Positions 45,269-55,156 of a DNA stretch of 55,312 nucleotides are shown here, in pieces. A model generated the notes under the pieces. That model ran no database searches. It worked only from the letters and a program-made list of their open reading frames with translations, and had not been told where the DNA came from. The DNA is taken from contig PKDJ01000091.1 in the NCBI GenBank assembly GCA_002862545.1, positions 1 to 55,312 of the forward strand, given 5' to 3'. The position numbers and the translations under genes were made by a program. The stretch is from Pseudomonadota bacterium. GTDB lineage: Bacteria; Myxococcota_A; UBA796; GCA-2862545. Each line of letters starts with the position of its first letter. The first letter of the stretch is position 1.

Positions 45269-46342
45269 CTAACCGTGTCGCGGGGAGGGCTCCGACTCCT
45301 GGGCCTCGGCGCCGCCACTGGGGCCGTGCGAGTAGCGACGTCGGGCAGACTCGCGGAGGTCGACATCCCGATCGGTCTCGTCGACGATCTCGCCCGTCAG
45401 GATCTCGAGGACGTCCTCCAAGGTGACCACCCCCTGCACCGCTCCGTACTCGTCGCGCACAATCGCGAGCAGGCGCCGGCGCCGCTGAAAGAGCGGGAGC
45501 AGGTCGTCGGCGGCGATGTCGGGGCTGACGTATTGGGGCGGCTGAAGGTGCGGCCAGTCGGCGTCGAGGACCGCGTCGGGCTCGGTGAGCAGGCCGAGGA
45601 GCAGGTCGCGCTGGAGGACCACACCTCTCACGTCGTCGAGGGTCTCTCCGACGACGACCATCCGGCTGTGCTGGCTGTCGCGGATGCGCTCTGCCAGCTC
45701 ACGCAGCGGGGAGCCCGCCCGCAGCCAGGTCATCCGCGTTCGGGGCGTGAGGATGTCGCGGGCAGACAGGTCGTCGAGGAGGAACACGCGCTGGATGATG
45801 GCGGACTCGTCGGGGTCGATGGAGCCCTCCTCGCTCCCCGCACGCACGAGGAAGCGGATCTGATCCTCGTTGGTCACCGGCCCGGTCTCGTGGCCGCCGA
45901 AGGTACTGGTGATGCGCTCGAGGAGCCACAGGAGTGGCGTGATGGACCACACCAGCGCGGCGAGGGGACGTGCCAGCCAGAGCGCCAGCGTCTCGGCATA
46001 CCGACTGCCGATGGTCTTCGGGATGATCTCGGCGAACACGATGATCGCCAGTGTGAGCAGAGCCGAGAACACGCCGAGCCAGGGCGAGTCGAGCACCACC
46101 GCGGCGGCCGAGCCGACCGCCATCGAGCCGATGATGTTGGCGACGTTGTTGAGCACCACGATGGCCGCGATGGGCCGCGCGGGGGCCTCCTTCATGGCGA
46201 GGAGGGTTCTTGCGGAGGTGCCTCCCTCCTCGGCGAGCTGGCGCACCCGAAGCTCGGGCACGGACAGCAGTGCCGCCTCGCTGCCCGAGCACACGCCCGA
46301 GGAGACGACCACCAGCGCAGCGAGGGTGAACAGCTCCAACAC
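45269..46342 (-). CDS. CNNM/HlyC-CorC family protein (DUF21 + CBS domains)
   Basis: SGVCSGSEAALLSVPELRVRQLAEEG, DILTPRTRMTWL, RDEYGAVQGVVTLEDVLEILTGEIVDETD. Confidence 0.88.
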   Translation of the reverse strand: MLELFTLAALVVVSSGVCSGSEAALLSVPELRVRQLAEEGGTSARTLLAMKEAPARPIAAIVVLNNVANIIGSMAVGSAAAVVLDSPWLGVFSALLTLAIIVFAEIIPKTIGSRYAETLALWLARPLAALVWSITPLLWLLERITSTFGGHETGPVTNEDQIRFLVRAGSEEGSIDPDESAIIQRVFLLDDLSARDILTPRTRMTWLRAGSPLRELAERIRDSQHSRMVVVGETLDDVRGVVLQRDLLLGLLTEPDAVLDADWPHLQPPQYVSPDIAADDLLPLFQRRRRLLAIVRDEYGAVQGVVTLEDVLEILTGEIVDETDRDVDLRESARRRYSHGPSGGAEAQESEPSPRHG

Positions 46343-46451
46343 GGCGGAGGTCTATCGCCTCGACACCCTGCGCCCCAGGCAGCCGTGCGACGGCGCCTCG
46401 GGCGGAGGGCTCGGTCGCAGTGGTGCACGGGTCCGCGACTCGGTTGCGGTG

Positions 46452-47153
46452 TCACGCCGAGGTGCGCTTCCCGCAGGCCAGGTTCGCGGGGACGGCGATG
46501 TGCATCATGGCCGGGTCCGAGAGGTTCAGGGCGTCCATGATCGCGACGAAGTCCGCCACGGTGCGCCCGCCGCCCAGGCGAGGGTTGAAGGCCTTCTCCT
46601 CTCCGACGGTGCTCATCGTGCGCCCCTTGTAGTCGTGCGCGGGGAAGATCCGTGTCGACTCGGGCAGGGTGAAGATCTGCTCGTGCACGCTGGCGTAGAG
46701 GGTGGCGGCGTCCCCCTGCTGGAAGTCGGTGCGCCCGCAGCCCCGCACGAACAACGCGTCGCCGGTGAAGGCCATCCCCCCGCTGTGGCTCACGTAGGTC
46801 AGGCAGGTGCTGGTGTGGCCGGGCGTGGCACGCACCTCGAGGGTGTGGCTGCCAAAGGAGACCGTGTCGCCATGCTGTGCCTGGACGTCGGCGCACTCGG
46901 CACCAGCCGTCGCCGCAAGGACCGTCTTGGCACCGGTGTGGTCGCGCAGCACGCCGCCGCCCGTCACGTGGTCGGCGTGGACGTGGGTCTCGAGGATGTG
47001 GGTCAGCGTCAGGCCCCACTCCGACAGCAGCTGCAGGTCGCGCTCGGCCAGCTCGTCCACCGGATCGATGATCACGGCCTCGCGGGACCTCTCGTCGGCG
47101 AGGACGTAGGTGTAGGTGCAGGACTTGCGATCGAAGAGCTGGCGAAAGAACAT
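46452..47153 (-). CDS. ETHE1-like MBL-fold (persulfide dioxygenase-type) protein
   Basis: MFFRQLFDRKSCTYTYVLADERSREAVIIDPV, ILETHVHADHVTGGGVLR, TPGHTSTCLTYV, FTGDALFVRGCGRTDFQQG, IFPAHDYKGRTMSTVGEEKAFNPRL. Confidence 0.92.
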   Translation of the reverse strand: MFFRQLFDRKSCTYTYVLADERSREAVIIDPVDELAERDLQLLSEWGLTLTHILETHVHADHVTGGGVLRDHTGAKTVLAATAGAECADVQAQHGDTVSFGSHTLEVRATPGHTSTCLTYVSHSGGMAFTGDALFVRGCGRTDFQQGDAATLYASVHEQIFTLPESTRIFPAHDYKGRTMSTVGEEKAFNPRLGGGRTVADFVAIMDALNLSDPAMMHIAVPANLACGKRTSA

Positions 47154-47324
47154 CGAGGACCTCGCGGCGTCGGAGCAGCGACAGTCGAGGAGCCGCCTGG
47201 TGCAAGGGGCCGCTGCGTGTCGCCGCCGCTGTCGTATCGTGTCGCGTGGGTCTGCACCGTCGTGACATGACGACACGAACAGGGGGCCAGCGCCTGTCGT
47301 CCCATGGGCTGCAGGAGGCAGGAG

Positions 47325-47618
47325 ATGTGGACGCTGTTCACCCTCGCCGTGGCCCTCACCGGCCCGGGTGAGACGGTCGACCCCGAGGGCGGGCCGTCCT
47401 CGAAGGAACCCACCACCGAGGCCTCCCGGCCTCTCGCGGCGCCGCCGTGGCGTCATCTCCTGCCGCTGGAGGCTCTGTGGGAGCCTCTGCGTGGTTCCCA
47501 GGTCATCGCTGCGGAGCCGCCCGAGAGGCGTTCTGCTGTGGAGGGCGACCCGGCGCTGTGCCAGCTGGCCGACATGCTCGGTCGGTCGGCTCCGGTGGCC
47601 TGCTCGCCCGCGCCGTGA
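47325..47618 (+). CDS. Small hypothetical secreted protein
   Basis: Short ORF with signal-like N-terminus MWTLFTLAVALTGPG and RBS aggagg; no recognised domain. Confidence 0.35.
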   Translation: MWTLFTLAVALTGPGETVDPEGGPSSKEPTTEASRPLAAPPWRHLLPLEALWEPLRGSQVIAAEPPERRSAVEGDPALCQLADMLGRSAPVACSPAP

Positions 47619-47621
47619 GGC

Positions 47622-49502
47622 TCAGGGAAAGACGAGGGACGTGCCGATGACGGGGCGCTCCTCGACGCGGCCGTCCGGCCAGCGCACCTCGACGCGCTCG
47701 AGGGGAGCCTCGGGGCTGCCACCGAACAGCAACGCTCGCGGGGACTGGCTGTAGCGGGTGACACCCACCGAGCCGACCCGCTGTGCGCGCATGGCGCCGT
47801 CCGCGTAGTGACCGGTGACCACGGCTCCGATGGCGGAGCTGGGGAGTGCGACGTGAACGGCCGGGCTCTCGGTCTCCATGCGGTTCCAGCCGACGAAGCG
47901 GCTGTCGATCGTCGCGAAGACGAGGTCGACCCAGCGGTCGCCATTCAGATCACCCGCCGCGCCCCGGCCGGTCGTCGGCAGGCTCCAGCCCTCGTCGAGG
48001 CGTCGATCCTCGAAGCCGGCGCCGCCAGTGTTCCGCCACCAGTGGACCTCGCTCGTGACCACCACCATGTCGAGGTAGCGATCGGCGTCGAGGTCGACGG
48101 GCACGACGCGGGAAAAGCCACTGTCGGGGAGCCCGAGGGAGGTGGTTCGGTCGACGAAGACCTCGCCCTCCCGCCGGAAGACGAACGGCCGGTTCTCTGG
48201 ACCGATCCCGGAGAGCCACAGGTCGAAGTCGCCGTCGCAGTCGTCGTCGACGACCTGGATGGCGATGCGGTCGAAGATCCCCTCGGCCAGCTCGAAGCTC
48301 GGCAGCTCCAGCCCGAGCGCTGCGCCGGGCTCGCGGGTGAGCGTGCCGGTGCCGTCGTTCCAGCCGATCTGCAGGGCGGTATCGACCACGTGCACCAGAT
48401 CCTGATCTCCATCGTCGTCGAGGTCGAGCCAGGCGAAGCTGTCGCCGCCCGTCTCGTCGAGGCCCAGCTCGGGGGCGCGATCCCGGAAGATGCCGGTGCC
48501 GTCGTCGTCGAGCAGGCTGTTCGGGGTCTCGGTGTTCGCGATGTAGAGCTCGTTGCGTCCGTCGCCGTCGAGATCGACCCAGCCGACCTGCCGGCCGCGG
48601 CCGTAGTTGGGCGGGATGGCGGCGGCGTCCTGGCGGTAGAAGCTCTCCTCGTCGACGGCGACGAAGAGCTGGTCGGTCTTGGGGTCGCTCGGAGGAAGCA
48701 GCAGGCCGGTCAGCCCACCGCGCGTCACGAACAGCTCCGGGTCTTCGGAGCCCACGGTGTCGACGAGGGCCATGCCGTGTGGATCGGGCTTCCACAGGCT
48801 GACCACAGGCTCGGTGAGGGCCGCGCGCGTGGCCCCGACGAAGGTGGTCACACCCTCGTCCAGCTCGAGACGGAGCTGGGTGCCGATCAGCTGGTTGGAG
48901 ACCGCGAAGCGTGCGGCCTCTTCGCTCTCGAAGGCCAGCGAGGCGGTGTACTCGGTCTGCCTGCGCAGCACGCCCTCCGGCAGGCCCGTGATGCTCACGA
49001 GGGGGCGGCTGACGAGGAGCCGGAGACGGAGGCGGCCCCCCGACCACCACAGCTGCCAGGCGTCGTCGCGGTCGGGGTCGTGCCAGACGTAGAGTCCTGG
49101 CGCCTCGGCCTCTCCGAGCACCTCGTCCTCGGTGGCGTAGAGGTCGGGGATGCCCGGGTTGTCCCACACTCCGCTGCGGTCGTCGTCGGGTCGGGAGAGC
49201 AGCGTGAAGGTGCCGCCGTCGTTGCGGAGCACGTCGATGGGCGCGCGCAGGTGGTGGTTGATCAGTACGTCGAGGTCGCCGTCGAGGTCGATGTCTCCCG
49301 TGATCAGGTCGAACACGTCGGCGTCGTCGGTGAGGAAGTCCTGAGGCATCGCGGTGGCATCGGCGACGATCTGGAGCCCGGGGGAGGGCTCGGAGGTCGC
49401 CGAGTCGACGGTCGGGGAGGTCCTCTCGGCCGGACGCTTGGGGGCGTCGCCACCACAGGCGGCGAGCGCGCAGATCACGGCCCATCGCCTGACGGTGATC
49501 AT
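47622..49502 (-). CDS. FG-GAP/VCBS repeat lipoprotein (CRTAC1/UnbV-like C-terminus)
   Basis: Lipobox-like N-terminus VICALAACGG; repeats DIDLDGDLDVLINHH, DLDGDGRNELYIANT, DLDDDGDQDLVHV, DLNGDRWVDLVF; C-terminal RVEVRWPDGRVEE. Confidence 0.85.
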   Translation of the reverse strand: MITVRRWAVICALAACGGDAPKRPAERTSPTVDSATSEPSPGLQIVADATAMPQDFLTDDADVFDLITGDIDLDGDLDVLINHHLRAPIDVLRNDGGTFTLLSRPDDDRSGVWDNPGIPDLYATEDEVLGEAEAPGLYVWHDPDRDDAWQLWWSGGRLRLRLLVSRPLVSITGLPEGVLRRQTEYTASLAFESEEAARFAVSNQLIGTQLRLELDEGVTTFVGATRAALTEPVVSLWKPDPHGMALVDTVGSEDPELFVTRGGLTGLLLPPSDPKTDQLFVAVDEESFYRQDAAAIPPNYGRGRQVGWVDLDGDGRNELYIANTETPNSLLDDDGTGIFRDRAPELGLDETGGDSFAWLDLDDDGDQDLVHVVDTALQIGWNDGTGTLTREPGAALGLELPSFELAEGIFDRIAIQVVDDDCDGDFDLWLSGIGPENRPFVFRREGEVFVDRTTSLGLPDSGFSRVVPVDLDADRYLDMVVVTSEVHWWRNTGGAGFEDRRLDEGWSLPTTGRGAAGDLNGDRWVDLVFATIDSRFVGWNRMETESPAVHVALPSSAIGAVVTGHYADGAMRAQRVGSVGVTRYSQSPRALLFGGSPEAPLERVEVRWPDGRVEERPVIGTSLVFP

Positions 49503-50998
49503 GGGCGGCAGTACCGGTCGTTCGCGAACAGCTTGCAGCCATCCACGAGATCAGCGCGGTAGGACGACACGTCGGGTGTGGCGGCGTCGAGGCGGTAGAC
49601 GACCTGCCGAGTCTCGGGGTCCAGCTCGATCAGCGACCACACGCGGTCGTCGCCGCCGAGTGGGCTGCTGCAGGACTTGCAGCGTCCCTTGTCGACCAGC
49701 ACGTGACCGTCGGCGAGGGTGTCGGCGTCGCCGAACAGGGGCTCGTACCAGTCGGGCTCGGTCCAGGTCCACCGGGGGCGCACCACCCGGGCGGCCAGGT
49801 CGAGCTCGTAGCCGACGACGCGACTGTGCTCGGGCCCTGGGCGTCCGACGCCGTTGTCGAAGACCACGAGCCGGTCGAGCCCGGTCAGCTCGGGGTCGTG
49901 CTGACCGTAGAACCAGCCGACGCCGTGCGGGTCGTCGAGGGCGAAGTCACCGCCGACACCGAGTCGCCAGGTGATCTCGCCGGTCGATCGGTCGACGCGG
50001 ACGATCTGATCGGCGAACTTCAGGTTGACCCAGAACGCGGGTCCGTCCGGATCGTCCGGAACCCAGCTGACGGCGTTGGCGTGGTAGGCGTCTGCGCCCT
50101 CCTCCGCAGCGGGCGGCAGCGTGCCCGCGTCGACCGCCTGCTGGCTGTCCCAGGTCCAGAGGATCTCATCGGACCAGGCGCGGCGGACCTCGAGTCCGAA
50201 GCCGAGGAAGGTGACGCCGTCGTGCTCGTTGTCGCGGTGGGTGAGGGCGACGATCTCGTCCGGACCGGCCGGCCGCACGTCGTGGTGCCAGCCCAGCGGC
50301 TCCGTGGGACCCGACTGCCAGTCGATGGTGCCGTCGAGTGCGAAGCGGGTGGGGGGTAGGGTGGTGCCGCCTGCGGCCAGAAAACCCTCCTCGCCCAGGA
50401 ACGTGACGTCGACGTCCACCTGGCTGGAGTCCTCTGCAGCGGTCGACCAGCGGATGCGGCCCTCCGGATCGGTGACGACGATCTGCTGACCATGCGACAC
50501 GTCGAAGCGCCAAGTGTTGAAGATCAGGTAGCCGTGGGCCATGGCCTCGCCGGGGGTGCCCGACGGGACGAGCCGCGGCAGGTGCTCGGGCAGCGGCGAG
50601 GTCACGAGCTCGAGCAGGGCGTCCAGCTCACCCGCGGTGGCGGTGCAGGTGTAGGCCGTCTCGGCGAGGAGGCCGTCGACGGTGAACCGGTGGAGGGTCG
50701 ACGCCTCGTCGCTCTCGTAGTGGAAGTCTTCGTCCGGCTCCTCGGGAGACACGCAGTGCAGCTCGGCGGGGAGCGGCTCGGTCGCCTCCACGGTGACCAC
50801 CCAGCTGTGGACCATTGCGGTCGGCGTGCCTTGGATGGTCAGCGACGAGGGCTCGACGGTCTCTGGGCTGGAGTCGTGCGGCTCGGTCACGGCCGTGGAG
50901 TCCGTTGTCGCAGACGTGGCAGACGTAGCGGACGTAGCGGACGTGTCGGACGCAGCGGGGCCGCGAGCACAGGCGAAGAGCAGCAAGAGAACGTGCAC
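49499..50998 (-). CDS. Arylsulfotransferase (ASST)-like lipoprotein
   Basis: GTG start VHVLLLLFACARG lipobox; HANAVSWVPDDPDGPAFWVNLKFADQIVRVDRSTGEITWRLGVGGDF; overlaps the downstream VCBS gene start. Confidence 0.75.
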   Translation of the reverse strand: MHVLLLLFACARGPAASDTSATSATSATSATTDSTAVTEPHDSSPETVEPSSLTIQGTPTAMVHSWVVTVEATEPLPAELHCVSPEEPDEDFHYESDEASTLHRFTVDGLLAETAYTCTATAGELDALLELVTSPLPEHLPRLVPSGTPGEAMAHGYLIFNTWRFDVSHGQQIVVTDPEGRIRWSTAAEDSSQVDVDVTFLGEEGFLAAGGTTLPPTRFALDGTIDWQSGPTEPLGWHHDVRPAGPDEIVALTHRDNEHDGVTFLGFGLEVRRAWSDEILWTWDSQQAVDAGTLPPAAEEGADAYHANAVSWVPDDPDGPAFWVNLKFADQIVRVDRSTGEITWRLGVGGDFALDDPHGVGWFYGQHDPELTGLDRLVVFDNGVGRPGPEHSRVVGYELDLAARVVRPRWTWTEPDWYEPLFGDADTLADGHVLVDKGRCKSCSSPLGGDDRVWSLIELDPETRQVVYRLDAATPDVSSYRADLVDGCKLFANDRYCRP

Positions 50999-51074
50999 GT
51001 ACCCAGGGTAGCCGGCGTGGGCGTGGGGTGCCCGAGGATCAGCTGGGGCGGGCCGCGCGCGATACACCGTGGGC

Positions 51075-51563
51075 ATGAAGGACCTCCGCAGCCAGCTCGC
51101 CAACGCCTTCGGTCGGGATCCTGCGCCCGCCGAGGCCTCACCACCCCCGTCCGCACCCGACCTTCTCGGTCCGGATGCCCACCTCGCCGATCCTTGGCTT
51201 GCGCAGCTTCGTGAGCTTCATGCCTCGGTGCCCGGCGCGCCGGCGCTCGCTGCCCAGCCGAAGCTCGGCCAGGTGCAGCAGGTCTCGGATCAGCTCATCC
51301 GGTCGCTCAAGCGCTCGGGACGCAAGCGGGCCGCCAAGGAGCTCGCCCAGCTCCGCAAGACCTTCGAGGTAAAGCGGGAGAAGGAGGCCTGGTCGCGCAT
51401 CAAGGAGCGCTTCACGACCCTCGGCCTCTCCGAGCGCGCCTACCGGGGCCTAAAGCAGGGCAGCATCGACCCGCTGAAGGTCTGGACACGGCTCCGCAAG
51501 CTCTCGGATGACGAGCTCCGCGAGCTGGGCGGCAGCCGGCTCCGTGAGGCCCTGAGTGGCTGA
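51075..51563 (+). CDS. Hypothetical basic helical protein
   Basis: MKDLRSQLANAFGRDPAPAEASPP...; overlaps the TlpA-like gene by 8 bp. Confidence 0.55.
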   Translation: MKDLRSQLANAFGRDPAPAEASPPPSAPDLLGPDAHLADPWLAQLRELHASVPGAPALAAQPKLGQVQQVSDQLIRSLKRSGRKRAAKELAQLRKTFEVKREKEAWSRIKERFTTLGLSERAYRGLKQGSIDPLKVWTRLRKLSDDELRELGGSRLREALSG

Positions 51564-52089
51564 CGAGGAGGACGACGCCGTCCTCGCTGAGGAGGGGGCT
51601 GGGTCGTCATGGCTGGCCACGGTGCTCTCCTGGGGAGGCACGCTGGCGCTCTTTGCGGTGCTCTTGGTGGTCGCTGGGCGGCTGCGCGCCCCCGCGCTCG
51701 ACGGCAAGGCACCCGACTTCGCCCTCACCGCGCTCGACGGCACGGTCTACCACCTCGAGGAGCTGGCCGGGCAGACGGTGGTGCTCAACTTCTGGGCGAC
51801 ATGGTGTGGTCCCTGTCGGCTGGAGATGCCCATGCTGTCGCGGTGGGTGCATGCGCATCCCGACGTGCTGATGCTCGGCGTCGCCGTCGACGACACGGTC
51901 GGCCCGGTCCGGGCGTTCGTGCGCGAGCGAGACCTGCCCTACCCCATCGTGTTCGACGACGCGCGGGTGCAGGCTGCCTACGGCGTGACGAGGCTGCCGA
52001 CGACCGTGGTGATCGGGCCGGACGGCCGGGTCTCGGGGGCCCACTCCGGCGTCGTCCTGGGTCCTGAGCTCGATCTGCTGCTCCCGTAG
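51556..52089 (+). CDS. TlpA/ResA-like thioredoxin-fold protein, membrane-anchored
   Basis: APDFALTALDGTVYHLEELAGQTVVLNFWATWCGPCRLEMPML (CGPC). Confidence 0.92.
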   Translation: MADEEDDAVLAEEGAGSSWLATVLSWGGTLALFAVLLVVAGRLRAPALDGKAPDFALTALDGTVYHLEELAGQTVVLNFWATWCGPCRLEMPMLSRWVHAHPDVLMLGVAVDDTVGPVRAFVRERDLPYPIVFDDARVQAAYGVTRLPTTVVIGPDGRVSGAHSGVVLGPELDLLLP

Positions 52090-52092
52090 CGC

Positions 52093-52968
52093 TCAGTCCA
52101 CCACGTGGGACTCGAGCCACGCCCACAGGGCAGCGCGGCTCGCGGGTGGCGTGGCGGTGCCGGGGATGGGGGCCACGGGCTGCAGCCGGCGGTCGAGCCA
52201 GATCCCCTCCGCGTGCGGCGGAAGCTCGGCGAGCGACAGCCACACAGCCGTGTCAGCCCCCTGGGCGGGTGTGCGGAGGATGCGGCGCGTGAGGCGACGG
52301 AAGCGTGGCAGGCTCTTCACGACGCCCGGGGTGTCGGCCCAGCCGGGGTGCATCACCTCGACCCGCGGCGCGTTGCTCACATGCTCGGCGTAGAGCCCTG
52401 GGAGGAGGACCTGCGCCCGCTTGGCGATGGCGTACTGGGTGACGCCGTCGAAGGGCTCCCGAGGTGACTGGAGCTGCCGCAGGGAGAGCCGGGAGAGGTA
52501 CATGCCGCCGGAGGAGACGAACACGACGCGGTCGACACGCTCGGCGATGGCTCGGGTGAGGACGTGTGGGCCGACGAGGTGGCACGCGGTGGTCGTCTCG
52601 AGGCCATCTGCGGTGCGCTGGAGGGTGTCGAGCAGCGCCCCGGCGTTGTGCACCAGCGCATCGAGTCGGGGGAGCGCAGCCGCGAGTGCGCGCACCGAGG
52701 ACAGGTCGGCGAGGTCGGCGATGTGCACGTGAACCCTATCGAGTCCACCGAGGGCGGCCTCGGCGCGCTCCGGACTCCGGCACACCGCGATCACCTCGGC
52801 GCCCGCAGCGACGAGAGCGTGGGTGGTGGCGAGCCCGAGGCCGGCGTTGGCCCCCGTGACCGCGACCACCCGTCCGGTCGCGTTCGGCAGGGGCGCGAAG
52901 CGGCGGGCTTGGACGTGGTAGCCGGCGGCTCCGAAGGACAGCGGAACCAGGGGGTCGAGCCAGTGCAT
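52093..52968 (-). CDS. Short-chain dehydrogenase/reductase
   Basis: RVVAVTGANAGLGLATTHALVAAGAEVIAVCRS, LDALVHNAGALL, VVFVSSGGMY, YAIAKRAQVLL. Confidence 0.92.
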   Translation of the reverse strand: MHWLDPLVPLSFGAAGYHVQARRFAPLPNATGRVVAVTGANAGLGLATTHALVAAGAEVIAVCRSPERAEAALGGLDRVHVHIADLADLSSVRALAAALPRLDALVHNAGALLDTLQRTADGLETTTACHLVGPHVLTRAIAERVDRVVFVSSGGMYLSRLSLRQLQSPREPFDGVTQYAIAKRAQVLLPGLYAEHVSNAPRVEVMHPGWADTPGVVKSLPRFRRLTRRILRTPAQGADTAVWLSLAELPPHAEGIWLDRRLQPVAPIPGTATPPASRAALWAWLESHVVD

Positions 52969-53028
52969 GGGCGCTCGTAGCCGATTCGACGGGAGGCAGT
53001 GAGCTGCGTGACCGCTGGAGACGGTGCG

Positions 53029-54303
53029 TCAGTCGTCTCGCTCTCCGAGGCGACGTCGCCACCAGGCCAGGCGCTCGCCGATCATCTTCTCCACCCCGTG
53101 CTGTGCCGGCGTGTAGTAGCGACGGCCCTCGAGGGCATCCGGCATGTACTGCTGCGCGACGACGTGATCGGGAAAGTCGTGGGGGTAGCGATACCCTTGG
53201 CCGTAGCCCTCGGCGCGCATCACCGACGTGGAGGCGTTGCGCAGGTGCAGCGGAACGGAGAGCGGGCCGTGGCGCTCCACGTCAGCGAGTGCAGCGTCGA
53301 TGGCCTTGTAGGCGGCGTTGGACTTGGGGCAGGTGGCGAGCCAGGTCACGGCCTGGGCGAGCGGGATGCGGCCCTCGGGCAGGCCGATGCGCTCCACCGC
53401 CTGGGCCGTGGCGACCGCCACGGTGAGGGCACGCGGGTCGGCATTGCCCACGTCTTCGGAGGCGAAGATCACCAGCCGACGGGCGATGTACATCGGATCT
53501 TCGCCGCCCTTGATCAGGCGGGCGAGCCAGTACAGCGACGCATCTGGATCGGAGCCGCGGAGCGACTTGATCAGGGCCGAGGTCACCTGGAAGTGGTCGT
53601 CACCGCGGTCGAGCCGCACCGGACGGTCCTTCAGCAGCTCGGGCAGTGCCTCGGCCGTGACGGTGGACCCGACCTCCGCCGCGAGGGACACGGCCTCGAG
53701 GTCCGACAGCGCCTGCCGCACGTCACCCGCGGCCATCTGGGCCAGCTGGGTGACGACCTCGTCGTCGACCGACAGCTCGCGGGCGGCGATGGCCTCGTCG
53801 TCGAGGGCTCGCCGGAGCACGGCCTCGACCTCGGGCGTGGGGACCGGATCGAGGCGCACCAGCTGCACTCGGCTGCGGAGAGCGGGGTTGATCTGGAACG
53901 ACGGATTCTCGGTGGTGGCGCCGATCAACAGGATGGCGCCCGACTCCACGTGGGGGAGCAGGGCGTCCTGCTGAGCCTTGTTCCAGCGGTGGATCTCGTC
54001 GACGAAGAGCACCGTGGCGCGCTTCGACATCGTGCGGGCGGTCTCGGCGCGCGCGATCACGCCGCGCAGCTCCTTCACGCCGTCGAGCACGGCAGACAGC
54101 GACAGGAACAGCGCGCCGGTGGCCTCGGCGAGCAGCCGCGCGAGGGTGGTCTTGCCGCAGCCGGGGGGGCCCCACAGGATCAGGCTGCGCAGCGTTCCCT
54201 CGTCGACGGCACGCCGCAGAGGGGCACCGGGTGCCAGCCACCGCTCGTGGCCGACGACCTCGTCGAGGGACGTGGGGCGCAGTCGGTCGGCGAGGGGGCG
54301 CAC
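53029..54303 (-). CDS. rarA: Replication-associated recombination protein A (MgsA/RarA-type AAA ATPase)
   Basis: MRPLADRLRPTSLDEVVGHERWL, LILWGPPGCGKTTLARLLA, VLFVDEIHRWNKAQQDALLPHVESGAILLIGATTENPSF, RRLVIFASEDVGNADPRAL. Confidence 0.95.
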   Translation of the reverse strand: MRPLADRLRPTSLDEVVGHERWLAPGAPLRRAVDEGTLRSLILWGPPGCGKTTLARLLAEATGALFLSLSAVLDGVKELRGVIARAETARTMSKRATVLFVDEIHRWNKAQQDALLPHVESGAILLIGATTENPSFQINPALRSRVQLVRLDPVPTPEVEAVLRRALDDEAIAARELSVDDEVVTQLAQMAAGDVRQALSDLEAVSLAAEVGSTVTAEALPELLKDRPVRLDRGDDHFQVTSALIKSLRGSDPDASLYWLARLIKGGEDPMYIARRLVIFASEDVGNADPRALTVAVATAQAVERIGLPEGRIPLAQAVTWLATCPKSNAAYKAIDAALADVERHGPLSVPLHLRNASTSVMRAEGYGQGYRYPHDFPDHVVAQQYMPDALEGRRYYTPAQHGVEKMIGERLAWWRRRLGERDD

Positions 54304-54304
54304 G

Positions 54305-55051
54305 TCAGCCTGCCCGGGCGAGCGTGACCTGCACCGAGCCCTCGGGCATCACCACGGTGTGATCGCCGTCGGGCATGCCCTGGGTGGCGACGAGGGCCTC
54401 GACCCCCCGGAGCAGCGCGGACTGCTGGGCGGGACTCGGGGGCTCTCCCGTGAGCACGGAGACCTGGGGAACGAAGCGGTCGACGGGCAGACCCAGGCGG
54501 CGGGCCTCGGCATCGAGCCCGCTCTCGCCCTCGGGGTCGAACAGCGTCAGCGTGACCAGGGGGGAGTCGGGGCGGGTGAGGTAGATCACCTTGCCCTTGG
54601 CGAGCAGCTCACCGTCTTCGAGCTGGAGCCGCGTGACGCGCTCCGGTCGATCGAGATCGCCCAGAGCGCGAGCCCACCGCTCGAGCTGCAGCTGGATGCC
54701 GACGCCTGGAAGGCGTGTGGCCGCCTCGACGCGGGCTCTCGCGCCGGACAGGTCGACGCGCTCGACCAAGCGCACAGCCACGCCGCTGCCCTTGAGGGCC
54801 TTGGTCAGGCGCCTCCGTAGCTGTGGGTCCGAGACCCTCACCTCTCGAGGACGCCGGGGGTTGCCGAGCAGGGGGCCGGTCATGGCGTCGAACATCAGCT
54901 CGCGCAGACCGGTGGACTCGGGTGCGGTGAGCACCAGGCGGCCGTCCTCTTGAACGAGGTAGGCACGCCGCGTCATGCCCTGCAGGTCGAGCTCGGCGAG
55001 CCCGACGTCCCACGAGCCAGTGCGAGGGAGGGTGGTCACACGACGGGCCAT
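54305..55051 (-). CDS. Hypothetical protein
   Basis: ORF of 248 aa one base upstream of the GTG start of rarA; no recognised family. Confidence 0.55.
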   Translation of the reverse strand: MARRVTTLPRTGSWDVGLAELDLQGMTRRAYLVQEDGRLVLTAPESTGLRELMFDAMTGPLLGNPRRPREVRVSDPQLRRRLTKALKGSGVAVRLVERVDLSGARARVEAATRLPGVGIQLQLERWARALGDLDRPERVTRLQLEDGELLAKGKVIYLTRPDSPLVTLTLFDPEGESGLDAEARRLGLPVDRFVPQVSVLTGEPPSPAQQSALLRGVEALVATQGMPDGDHTVVMPEGSVQVTLARAG

Positions 55052-55156
55052 CGGGGCTCCGGACAGGGCCTCACGAGGAGCACGCAGCAGCCGGTGCGTG
55101 CACGAGGCCCGGCGGCACGCTCCGTGGCGCGGGGGGAGAGGGAGACTCTCCGGGCG

